This document shows, piece after piece, positions 44,763-51,945 of a DNA stretch of 64,000 bases. The notes under the pieces are model-generated. The model searched no databases. It saw nothing but the letters and a program-made list of their open reading frames with translations, and was not told where the DNA came from. Within the stretch, counting starts at the first letter, position 1. Each line of letters begins with the position of its first letter. Source of the DNA: Dyella sp. RRB7 (GTDB taxonomy: Bacteria; Pseudomonadota; Gammaproteobacteria; Xanthomonadales; Rhodanobacteraceae); NCBI RefSeq assembly GCF_022761115.1, contig NZ_JAKWJS010000003.1, forward strand, positions 310,001-374,000. The letters are read 5' to 3'. The position numbers were made by a program, and so were the translations under genes.

Positions 44763-45635
44763 TCACGCCGGCAGCGGAATATATTCCTTGTCGTCCCCCA
44801 CCACGGTGCCCATGCGCTGCGCCGCCCAATCGGCCTTGGCCTGTTCGATGCGCTCGCGGCTGCTGGAGACGAAGTTCCACCACAGGTGGCGCTCCCCATC
44901 CAGCGGCGCGCCGCCGAACAGCATGACGCGGCTGCGGCTGCGCGCGCGCAGCGGCGGTGACGTCGGGCCGGCCTGCACGGCCGCCTGCATCGGATGCACG
45001 GTGACGCCATCCCACTCGACCTCACCCTCGACCACGCAGACGCCGCGTTCCACGTGCTCCGCGGGCCACGGCAGCTCGGCACCGGCATCCAGCGTCGCCT
45101 CGATGAAGAACATCGGTGCAAACACTTTGACCGGCGAGGCCTTGCCGTGAGCGGTGCCCGCAATTAATACCAGTTCGGCACCGGGCAGGCTGATCCGCGG
45201 CAACTCCCCGGCACCATGATGATGAAACTCGGGTTCCACCTCGGCATCTTTCTGCGGCAGGGCCACCCACACCTGGATACCGTGCGCGCGCTGGCCGCCG
45301 CCACGCGCCTCGGGCGGCGTGCGCTCGGAATGCACGATGCCGCGACCGGCGGTCATCCAGTTCACCTCGCCAGGGCGGATGTCGGCAATGCTGCCGATGC
45401 TGTCGCGATGACGGATCACGCCTTCGAACAACCAGGTGACGGTGGCCAGGCCGATATGCGGGTGCGGCCGCACATCCATGCCCTTGTCATCCAGGAACGT
45501 GACCGGCCCCATATAGTCGAAGAACACGAACGGCCCCACATGCCGTGCCTGCAGCACCGGCAGCAGACGCCGCACATGGAAGCCGTCGCCCAGGTCGTGC
45601 ACGCGACCATCGATCAACATCGGTTGCTGTTCCAT
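44763..45635 (-). CDS. pirin family protein
   Basis: A 290-residue bicupin metalloprotein. The N-terminal cupin carries metal ligands in RPHPHIGLATVTWLFEG and the later HSERTPPE stretch. The C-terminal half matches the pirin C domain (LMLFGGAPLDG-type motif, here VMLFGGAPLDGERHLWWNF). Some homologues have quercetinase activity; substrate here is not determinable. A monocistronic layout is likely. Confidence 0.92.
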   Translation of the reverse strand: MEQQPMLIDGRVHDLGDGFHVRRLLPVLQARHVGPFVFFDYMGPVTFLDDKGMDVRPHPHIGLATVTWLFEGVIRHRDSIGSIADIRPGEVNWMTAGRGIVHSERTPPEARGGGQRAHGIQVWVALPQKDAEVEPEFHHHGAGELPRISLPGAELVLIAGTAHGKASPVKVFAPMFFIEATLDAGAELPWPAEHVERGVCVVEGEVEWDGVTVHPMQAAVQAGPTSPPLRARSRSRVMLFGGAPLDGERHLWWNFVSSSRERIEQAKADWAAQRMGTVVGDDKEYIPLPA

Positions 45636-45700
45636 TCGTGGCTCCTCTGCCTGCCGCCCAGGAACATATCATCCTGACATGTCGGCGCGGCGTGTCGTGT

Positions 45701-46609
45701 TCAAGCGTCCGCGCTGCTGCCCGCCATAGATACGGAAGCGAGCCAGCGCGCGACACGTGACGCCAGCGGTGCCGGCGTCTTCATCCAGCTGAAGTGGTCG
45801 GCCGGCGTGCCGTCGAGATCCGCCGAGGTGACGACCTGCTGCGTGACCCGGTTGTGCGGCATCTTGCCGAGCAGCCACGCCAGCGATGGAGCAGGAACCA
45901 GCCAGTCGTCGTGCATCCGCAACGCCAGCAACGGCAGCGCGAGCTGGCCCAGGCGCTGCTCGAAATCCTCCTGCATGCCGGCAGCGGCATAGCGTCCGGT
46001 GCGGCCACTGCGCGCCCAGTCCGCGATCAGTCCGCGCGCCTCGTTGCCGCCAAAGCCGATCCGACGTCCTGGCAAATGCCCCACCACACGGGCCAGCCAG
46101 GGCGCCAAGGCGAAGGCCAGCCAGAATGCTCCGCCTTGTGGAAAACACCGCCAGTAAGGCGCGCCGCCTGCAATCACCAGCAAGCCCCTCACCTCACGCG
46201 GATGCAGGCTGGCATACAGCGGCGCCAACTGGGATCCCAGGCTATGTCCACCCAGCCAGCAGCGCGCCGCTTGTGGCAGGCGCTTGCGCAAGGCTGCCAT
46301 GCCCGCAGGAAGATCATCCACCAGCAACTGGCGATAGCCCCAGTCATCCCGTCGACCGGCGCGGCGATTGCTCGAACCCAGGCCACGCCATTCGTGGATG
46401 GCCACGGCAACACCCTGTTCGGCAAGCGCCTGCGCCAAGGGCAGGTATTGCCGCGCCGATACGCCCAGGGCCGGCAGCCAGTAAATCACGTGTTCAATCT
46501 CGCCGGCCGGCAATTGCAGCAGCACCTCGGCGGTTGCGCCGTCGGCCGAGATGGCTGGCAACGCGACAACGGCGGGAAGCGAGGATGTGTTCGTGCAGGG
46601 CATGGACAT
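45701..46609 (-). CDS. alpha/beta hydrolase
   Basis: A 302-residue cytosolic hydrolase with no signal peptide. The motifs are YWLPALGVSARQY, HEWRGLGSS, the nucleophile elbow GGHSLGSQ (Ser near residue 145) and a candidate catalytic His in PADHFSWMKT. This resembles the uncharacterised predicted alpha/beta hydrolase COG4757-like group. Substrate unknown. Confidence 0.82.
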   Translation of the reverse strand: MSMPCTNTSSLPAVVALPAISADGATAEVLLQLPAGEIEHVIYWLPALGVSARQYLPLAQALAEQGVAVAIHEWRGLGSSNRRAGRRDDWGYRQLLVDDLPAGMAALRKRLPQAARCWLGGHSLGSQLAPLYASLHPREVRGLLVIAGGAPYWRCFPQGGAFWLAFALAPWLARVVGHLPGRRIGFGGNEARGLIADWARSGRTGRYAAAGMQEDFEQRLGQLALPLLALRMHDDWLVPAPSLAWLLGKMPHNRVTQQVVTSADLDGTPADHFSWMKTPAPLASRVARWLASVSMAGSSADA

Positions 46610-46674
46610 CGATGAACACTTTGATGATAGGGCGCCGCAGGCTAGCGAATCCCCGCGCCGTGAAAAAGTCTCGC

Positions 46675-46706
46675 GAATAAAAAAGGCCGGCTTGCGCCGG
46701 CCTTTT
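46675..46706 (-). terminator. terminator of the first cold-shock gene
   Basis: An 11-bp perfect stem, AAAAGGCCGGC-TTGC-GCCGGCCTTTT, with a T-run on the minus strand. It also has a T-rich end on the plus strand. Confidence 0.85.
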
Positions 46707-46725
46707 CTTCATCTACGAGCTGGAC

Positions 46726-46935
46726 TCAAGCGGGTGCGACTTCGTCAGCCTGCAAGCCCTTCTGGCCTTGCACGACCTTGAAGCTCACCTTCTGCCCCTC
46801 CTTCAGGCTCCGGAAACCAGAGCCGCTGATTGCCCTGAAATGCACGAAGACGTCGGGGCCGCTTTCGCGACTGATAAAGCCAAAGCCCTTGGCGTCGTTG
46901 AACCATTTGACAGTGCCAACTTCACGATCCGACAT
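46726..46935 (-). CDS. cold-shock protein, CspA family (copy 1)
   Basis: A 69-residue nucleic-acid-binding OB fold that melts RNA structure. RNP1 (KGFGFISR) and RNP2 (DVFVHF) are intact, starting with [20 protein letters not shown] ribosome site lies 6 bases upstream of the ATG. It is very like the second copy at 47228 and shares its leader design. Its mRNA should begin near 47077, giving a leader of about 140 bases. Confidence 0.97.
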   Translation of the reverse strand: MSDREVGTVKWFNDAKGFGFISRESGPDVFVHFRAISGSGFRSLKEGQKVSFKVVQGQKGLQADEVAPA

Positions 46936-47077
46936 GACTCACTCCGATCTGCTCGATACTGAGACAAGTCAGCCTCCCCTATGGCCGACGGCTTACTGGG
47001 CATGCAGGGATCGGGTGAAGCGATGTGGACTCTTGCGAGTCGCGCACCGGGCACGCACGTGACCGAGCAACCACAGT
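46936..47077 (-). promoter_or_regulatory. conserved 5' leader of cold-shock gene 1
   Basis: About 140 bases. Read on the plus strand it contains GGCTTACTGG (46990-46999), GGGTGAAGCGATGTGG (47013-47028) and CACAGTG (47072-47078). All three recur in the same order before the second csp gene, so the leader is under selection or recently duplicated. A cold-responsive RNA structure, as in E. coli cspA, is the likely role (inference). Confidence 0.6.
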
Positions 47078-47083
47078 GAATCC

Positions 47084-47113
47084 AGCATAACGGATTTCTT
47101 TAATGCAAGTGAA
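47084..47113 (-). promoter_or_regulatory. candidate promoter of cold-shock gene 1
   Basis: Minus-strand TATGCT (47084-47089) as -10 and TTCACT (47108-47113) as -35, 18 bases apart; the same layout occurs before copy 2. Confidence 0.4.
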
Positions 47114-47149
47114 TGACCTAAATCGTCTTCACGTTTCAACGACATTTAC

Positions 47150-47170
47150 TTCGAATTCTTCGAATTCGAA
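47150..47170. repeat. short tandem repeat TTCGAATTC x2
   Basis: Two adjacent copies of the palindrome TTCGAATTC followed by GAA, between csp1's promoter and csp2's terminator, in an AT-rich island. Role unknown; it may be an operator. Confidence 0.6.
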
Positions 47171-47173
47171 AAT

Positions 47174-47206
47174 AAAAAAAGCCAGGCATTACTGCCTGGC
47201 TTTTTT
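47174..47206. terminator. terminator of the second cold-shock gene
   Basis: GCCAGGC-ATTACT-GCCTGGC with A-run and T-run flanks, working in both directions. Confidence 0.9.
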
Positions 47207-47227
47207 GCTTGCGCTTGATGCCGGGAA

Positions 47228-47437
47228 TTAAGCGGCCATCACTTCGTCAGCCTGCAGGCCCTTCTGGCCCTGCACGACCTTGAAGCTGACCTTCTGGCCT
47301 TCCTGGAGGCTCTTGAAGCCGTTGCCCTGGATCGCGCGGAAATGCACGAAAACGTCCGGGCCATTGTCACGGCTGATGAAGCCGAAACCCTTGGCATCGT
47401 TGAACCACTTGACGGTACCGATCTGACGATCAGACAT
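47228..47437 (-). CDS. cold-shock protein, CspA family (copy 2)
   Basis: A 69-residue OB-fold protein, close to identical with copy 1 over the RNP1/RNP2 core ([19 protein letters not shown]). The start at 47437 is set by AGGAG 8 bases upstream; an ATG three codons earlier has no site. It lies about 300 bases upstream of copy 1 on the same strand with its own terminator and candidate promoter, so the two are separate transcripts from a tandem duplication. Confidence 0.97.
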   Translation of the reverse strand: MSDRQIGTVKWFNDAKGFGFISRDNGPDVFVHFRAIQGNGFKSLQEGQKVSFKVVQGQKGLQADEVMAA

Positions 47438-47592
47438 ATAAATCACTCCTAAGGATTAAACAGACTCAGCCCACGCGACATGCGTAGGCCGGCTTACTGG
47501 TGTGCTAGGAAACCCTAGGGGTGAGGCGATGAGGCTAGATCGAGATCAGCGGCATCGGGTCACAAAACTCTGGTGACCCCGGCAAACACAGT
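47438..47592 (-). promoter_or_regulatory. conserved 5' leader of cold-shock gene 2
   Basis: About 155 bases, close to the 159 of E. coli cspA. It shares GGCTTACTGG (47491-47500), GGGTGAGGCGATGAGG (47519-47534) and CACAGTG (47587-47593, at its 5' edge) with copy 1, in the same order and similar spacing, while the intervening bases differ. Confidence 0.6.
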
Positions 47593-47598
47593 GGGAGC

Positions 47599-47628
47599 AT
47601 CATAGCTGTTCAATGCGCACAAGGCGAA
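47599..47628 (-). promoter_or_regulatory. candidate promoter of cold-shock gene 2
   Basis: Minus-strand TATGAT (47599-47604) and TTCGCC (47623-47628) with an 18-base spacer. This mirrors copy 1. Confidence 0.4.
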
Positions 47629-47682
47629 TCATTGTTTCTTTTGAAGCTGAATGAATGCGTATGCCTCTCGATGAGACTACGT

Positions 47683-47714
47683 TTGATTTTCACGTAATCT
47701 TCGCATTTGATGCG
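47683..47714 (+). promoter_or_regulatory. candidate promoter of the Cys-rich lipoprotein gene
   Basis: TTGATT (47683-47688) and TTTGAT (47706-47711) are 17 bases apart. The -10 lies inside a perfect CGCAT-TTG-ATGCG inverted repeat (47702-47714), a possible operator. This placement supports the TTG start at 47814 over an upstream ATG. Confidence 0.4.
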
Positions 47715-47813
47715 TGCCCTAACCCCGGGTGTTCACGCCACCGTCCCGCCCGAAAGGCCGGAGTGGCGCAACACACACCCGGGATCGGCCATTTCCCGAG
47801 CTGGAGAAGCCCT

Positions 47814-48215
47814 TTGAAACCTAGCCGTTACCGACCAGCCCTCCTTGCCCTACTGATCGGCGCAGCGTCACTGGCAGGCTGTGCCACGCCAGGCAACCAT
47901 CCGGCCAAGGCAAGTGGCACCGACACCGCCAACGCCAATAGCGCGCCGGCGGCGACAACGGGCATCCCGGCCTGTGACGCTTACCTGGCCAGCTATGTTG
48001 CCTGTCATCGCGCCGCGGCCATCTTCCCGCCGGACCAGATCCAGGCCCACTACCAGGACATGCAGGCCAGTCTGGTGCACGACTCGCTCGACCCGACCAT
48101 TCGCCCGCAGCTGGGGGCCCGGTGCACGTTACTGACCCAGCAACTCAAGCAGGTGCTGCACGGCCAATCGTGCAGCACCGCCCATGCCTCGAGCGCCGCA
48201 TCCAACAGCCGCTAA
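47814..48215 (+). CDS. small Cys-rich lipoprotein, unknown function
   Basis: A 133-residue envelope lipoprotein. The start is taken as TTG at 47814 because GGAGA sits 7 bases upstream and the signal peptide (ALLALLIGAASLAGC) then begins at once; an ATG at 47655 would precede it with 53 unconserved residues. After a Thr/Ala-rich linker there are two paired-cysteine helices: C-x9-C in CDAYLASYVAC and C-x15-C near the C-terminus, suggesting a disulfide-bonded helical hairpin. No family recognised. Confidence 0.7.
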   Translation: MKPSRYRPALLALLIGAASLAGCATPGNHPAKASGTDTANANSAPAATTGIPACDAYLASYVACHRAAAIFPPDQIQAHYQDMQASLVHDSLDPTIRPQLGARCTLLTQQLKQVLHGQSCSTAHASSAASNSR

Positions 48216-48218
48216 GAC

Positions 48219-49529
48219 TTACGAGGCCCGCCACCGGGCCCGCAAGGCGGCCGCCACGCTCGCCGGACGGCTGCGCACCAGGCGAACCTTTGGCGTGCCG
48301 TGCCAGCGAGCGGTCGCCGTCACGGCCTGGGCCAGGTCTTCCAGCAGGCGCTCCGTGGGCTCGACATCCGGTTCGAGAAACAGCGCCTTGATCTCGAATA
48401 CGCCGTCAGCCCGATGGGCTTTCGCGTCGAGGCGGCCGACCAGCCGCCCGCGATGCAGGATCGGCAGCACGTAGTAGCCATAGCGTCGCTTCGGCGCCGG
48501 CACATAGCACTCGATGGTGTATTCGAAGCCGAACAGTGCCTGCGCGCGTGCACGATCCCAGACCACTGGATCGAATGGCGAAAGCAACGCGGTATGCGTA
48601 CCGCGGAGCTGACCGTTGGCCGCCTGCGCCAACAGCTCGGCATGATCGCGATGCACATAAGCCGGCACATTCCAGTCGGCCACCTGCACCACCAGCAATT
48701 CCCCGGCGGCGACCAGGGAAGCCAGTTCACGCCCGGTGACTGCCGGCTTGAGGCGATAGTAGTCGGCGATCCAGCGTGCCTGCGCCACACCCAGCGCACG
48801 CACGCTATCGAGAATGAAACGCTCGCGCAGCGCGGTGTGATCCAGTTGCAGCAGCGCCTGGTCCAGCGGCGGATCGAGCTTGTCTAATACGCGCTCGGCC
48901 AGGTCATAGACGCGCTGGAACCGCTCGCGGCGCGTCACCATCAATTCGCCCAACGCGAACCATGCCTCCAGCCATCGCTTTTCCGGCTTCCACGACCACC
49001 AGCCGCTTGCGCCGCGCTTCTCGCCTTCGAAATCCGCCGCGCGTGCGGCACCCTGCTGGCGAATATGCGCGAGCAAGTCATCCATGCCCTGCCGGTATTC
49101 GCGATGCATGCGCGCCGCGTGCTTGTGTGCCCAGTGCATGGAACGCTGCCTGCGCCAGGCTTGATGCAACGCGAGGTCCGCCGCTGGCACAAAGCACGCC
49201 TCGTGCGCCCAGCACTCGGCCAGCCGGCCGGCTTCCAGCGCGTCATCCAGCCACTGTGGCGCGTAGTCGCCGAGTCGTGAATGCAGCACCAGATAAGGAC
49301 TGCGTGCGACGACATGGATGCTGTCGATCTGCAAGAGGCGCATGCGCGCCACCGTCGCAACCACATCCGCCGGCTTTGCGCGCGAACGCGGCCGATGCAA
49401 CAAACCCTGTGCCGCCAGATGAAGTCGCTGCGCCTGCGCCAGGCTCAACGAGACGGTCGTCGTGGATGAAGGATTAGACAACGATAACGATGACTTCACG
49501 TGCTCACGATGCCCATATTGAGGTGGCAT
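48219..49529 (-). CDS. winged-helix DNA glycosylase, YcaQ/AlkZ family
   Basis: A 436-residue HTH_42 protein. Family members unhook DNA interstrand crosslinks. The catalytic QxD motif of the YcaQ (AlkX) branch is seen in MRLLQIDSIHVVARSPYLVL, near residue 67; AlkZ enzymes have QxQ. WRRQRSMHWAHKHA and VLPILHRGRLVGRLDAKAHR also match. The N-terminal 25 residues are extra; a later start is possible. Convergent with the lipoprotein gene and separated by 3 bases. Confidence 0.88.
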   Translation of the reverse strand: MPPQYGHREHVKSSLSLSNPSSTTTVSLSLAQAQRLHLAAQGLLHRPRSRAKPADVVATVARMRLLQIDSIHVVARSPYLVLHSRLGDYAPQWLDDALEAGRLAECWAHEACFVPAADLALHQAWRRQRSMHWAHKHAARMHREYRQGMDDLLAHIRQQGAARAADFEGEKRGASGWWSWKPEKRWLEAWFALGELMVTRRERFQRVYDLAERVLDKLDPPLDQALLQLDHTALRERFILDSVRALGVAQARWIADYYRLKPAVTGRELASLVAAGELLVVQVADWNVPAYVHRDHAELLAQAANGQLRGTHTALLSPFDPVVWDRARAQALFGFEYTIECYVPAPKRRYGYYVLPILHRGRLVGRLDAKAHRADGVFEIKALFLEPDVEPTERLLEDLAQAVTATARWHGTPKVRLVRSRPASVAAALRARWRAS

Positions 49530-49649
49530 TTAAACGGCCCTTGCTAGCGTAGCCATCAGCGCGGAAGGACTTCGCGGCGCGACATCGCCACGAACACCCG
49601 CCACGCGCATCCGCCCACAAGCCACGCATTCTGGCATGGAGAAACCACC

Positions 49650-50006
49650 ATGAAAGCACGCACGCCTCTACTCGCACTGCTTGCCACCGGCTCGCTGATG
49701 TTTGCCGGCGCGCTGTTGGCCCAAGATCAACCCGCGTCCCCGCAGGCGCCCACCACGGCCATGGCGCAAGACAGCGCGCAGTTCAATACGCCGCAGGGCC
49801 AGGTCACCATCCACTCCGTCGTGCCGCCGGTGATCGCGGGTCCCGCGCCCAACTTTGAGCAATTGTCTGGTGGGTCTCGCTACATCACCGAGGAGCAGGC
49901 CGCGGCCTACCCGCTGCTGGCGAACGACTTCAACTACGTCGACAAGGGCCACACCGGCCACATCAGCAAGGCCCAGTACGAGCGCTGGGTGAACAGCAAC
50001 AAGTAA
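49650..50006 (+). CDS. small secreted protein with EF-hand-like end
   Basis: A 118-residue exported protein with a signal peptide (PLLALLATGSLMFAGALLAQ). The C-terminal stretch DFNYVDKGHTGHISKAQYERWV resembles a single EF-hand loop (D-x-x-x-x-G-x-I plus helix), though calcium-ligand positions are only partly acidic. The middle is a Gln/Pro/Ala linker. GGAGAA precedes the ATG. The downstream gene is pldA, a calcium-dependent phospholipase, 135 bases away; any link is speculative. Confidence 0.75.
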   Translation: MKARTPLLALLATGSLMFAGALLAQDQPASPQAPTTAMAQDSAQFNTPQGQVTIHSVVPPVIAGPAPNFEQLSGGSRYITEEQAAAYPLLANDFNYVDKGHTGHISKAQYERWVNSNK

Positions 50007-50141
50007 GATGAGGCTCCCGATGCGGGTCGCCAGGCGTGGCGGCCCGCGTCATCGCATGCCATGCATGCCCTTGCTGGTATGCGCCTGGCACACCGGCACC
50101 GGTCATGCCGGTGACATGCCTGACATGGACGGAGCCCAACG

Positions 50142-51257
50142 ATGCGATTGATTTTCCCGGCGACCTTGATGCTTGCGGCTGGCCTGGCGTCGATCACTGC
50201 GCGTGCGCAGAACCCGGACCCGATGGACATTCGCGCCTGTGCCGCCATCGAAACCGATGCGCAGCGACTGGCCTGTTACGATCGCGCCAGCGGACGCGAC
50301 AACCTGCCTGCCGCACAGAAGAAGATCAACACGACGACGCAGGCTGTGAATCCGCAGGGCGGTACCGTGTTCAGTCATGAGCCGTCCAAGTCCGTGGCGG
50401 CGAACACGCAGGCGGACGCGGGACAGCCAGCCGAGGTGGCGCCGCTGTCGCTGCTCGACAGTCGCTGGGAGCTGTCGCCGGAGATCAAGCTGGGCACCTT
50501 CAACCTGCGTGGCTACAAGCCGATCACGGTGATGCCGTTCTTTGCCAGCAGCAACCAGAACAGGGAGCCCAGCAGCCCCAATCCCCTCAACACGGTCGAC
50601 ACGCCCCAGTACCTGGACAACATCGAAGGCAAGTTCCAGCTGAGCCTGAAGACCAAGATCTGGCAAGGCGTGTTTGGCGATGCGGGTGACCTATGGGTGG
50701 GCTATACCCAATCGTCGCGCTGGCAGCTCTACAACGAACAGGAATCGCGGCCGTTCCGCGAAACCGACTACGAACCCGAGCTGATGCTGATGTTCAATAC
50801 CAACTACGAGGTGGCCGGTTGGGATGGCCGCTTGCTCGGCATCGGCCTCAACCATCAGTCCAACGGCCAGTCCGATCCGCTGTCGCGCAGCTGGAACCGC
50901 GTGATGGGCTACATCGGCTTCGAGCGCGAGAACTGGACGGTGATGCTGCGCCCATGGTGGCGCATTCCCGAGGGCGGCACGAGCGACAACAACCCCGACA
51001 TCAGCAACTACGTGGGCCGCGCGGACATGCAGATCATCCGCGAGTGGAACGGCCAGGAGTTCGGACTGATGCTGCGGCACTCGCTGCGCGGCGGCAGTGA
51101 AAGCCATGGCGCCGCCCAGTTCACCTGGGCCTTCCCCATTGCCGGCAACTTGCGCGGCTATATGGAGCTGTTCAAGGGCTACGGCGAGAGCCTGATCGAT
51201 TACAACCACAATGCCACTTACCTGGGCGTTGGGTTGTCGCTGCTCGACTGGTATTGA
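50142..51257 (+). CDS. pldA: outer-membrane phospholipase A (OMPLA)
   Basis: A 371-residue calcium-dependent phospholipase A1 of the outer membrane. The signal peptide ends ...ASITARA. The active-site stretch GIGLNHQSNGQSDPLSRSWN contains the catalytic His and Ser and the Asn. The barrel strands follow and the protein ends in aromatic Tyr (LLDWY). An N-terminal region of about 90 residues between signal and barrel is longer than in E. coli PldA (289 residues). It contains CAAIETDAQRLACYD, a YbgF/lipoprotein-like segment. Confidence 0.95.
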   Translation: MRLIFPATLMLAAGLASITARAQNPDPMDIRACAAIETDAQRLACYDRASGRDNLPAAQKKINTTTQAVNPQGGTVFSHEPSKSVAANTQADAGQPAEVAPLSLLDSRWELSPEIKLGTFNLRGYKPITVMPFFASSNQNREPSSPNPLNTVDTPQYLDNIEGKFQLSLKTKIWQGVFGDAGDLWVGYTQSSRWQLYNEQESRPFRETDYEPELMLMFNTNYEVAGWDGRLLGIGLNHQSNGQSDPLSRSWNRVMGYIGFERENWTVMLRPWWRIPEGGTSDNNPDISNYVGRADMQIIREWNGQEFGLMLRHSLRGGSESHGAAQFTWAFPIAGNLRGYMELFKGYGESLIDYNHNATYLGVGLSLLDWY

Positions 51258-51295
51258 CCGTCAGGTCGCGCCACCGGTGCGCGGCCTGAGCGTAC

Positions 51296-51326
51296 CCGTG
51301 GCGCCACGATGACCGCGGCGCCACGG
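51296..51326. terminator. hairpin between pldA and slyD
   Basis: A 10-bp perfect inverted repeat, CCGTGGCGCC and GGCGCCACGG, with an 11-base loop between the convergent genes. There is no T-run. Confidence 0.5.
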
Positions 51327-51333
51327 AAGGTCA

Positions 51334-51816
51334 TCAGTGGTGATGACCGCCTTCGCCATGCACGTGGCCATGGGCCAGTTCTTCTTCGCTGGCGGGGCGC
51401 ACATCGGTCACTTCGACGTCGAAGTGCAGGGTCTGGCCGGCCAGCGGGTGGTTGCCGTCGATGTGCACCTTGTCGGCGTCGACCTTGGTCACGGTGACGT
51501 TGATGACGCCCTGCGGGCCACGGCCCTGGAACTGCATGCCCGGCTGGATGTCCTCCACGCCCTGGAAAGCCTCGCGCGGCACTTCCTGGATCAGCTCGGC
51601 GTGATGCACGCCATAGCCTTCCTCCGGCACCACGTCGACCTTGAACTGGTCACCCACCTGGCGGCCTTCCATCGCCTTCTCCAGGCCCGGCACGATCTGG
51701 CCCACGCCCTGCAGGTAAACGAGCGGCTCACGACCCTGCGAGCTGTCGAGCACCTGGCCCTGGTCGTCGGTCAGCGTGTAATGGAAAGAAACAACGGAGT
51801 TGGGGGCGATCTGCAT
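51334..51816 (-). CDS. slyD: FKBP-type peptidyl-prolyl isomerase SlyD
   Basis: A 160-residue cytosolic isomerase and metal-binding chaperone. It has the split FKBP fold with the IF insert: VSFHYTLTDDQGQVLDSS, GQIVPGLEKAMEG, PEEGYG, then the insert and GNHPLAGQTLHFDVEV. The C-terminus is His-rich (HGHVHGEGGHHH), a short version of the SlyD nickel-binding tail. The start at 51816 (MQIAPNSVV) is by family alignment. Confidence 0.96.
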   Translation of the reverse strand: MQIAPNSVVSFHYTLTDDQGQVLDSSQGREPLVYLQGVGQIVPGLEKAMEGRQVGDQFKVDVVPEEGYGVHHAELIQEVPREAFQGVEDIQPGMQFQGRGPQGVINVTVTKVDADKVHIDGNHPLAGQTLHFDVEVTDVRPASEEELAHGHVHGEGGHHH

Positions 51817-51945
51817 GATGTTCTCGACTAGGGATAGGGGTAGAGGCGCCGACGAAGCTCGGCCCGAAGGGACAAGGGTACCAGACTGGCCACACCGGGC
51901 TCGGCCTGCTAGCCGCGAGCCCCTTCCTTTGGCGATACTTTGGCC

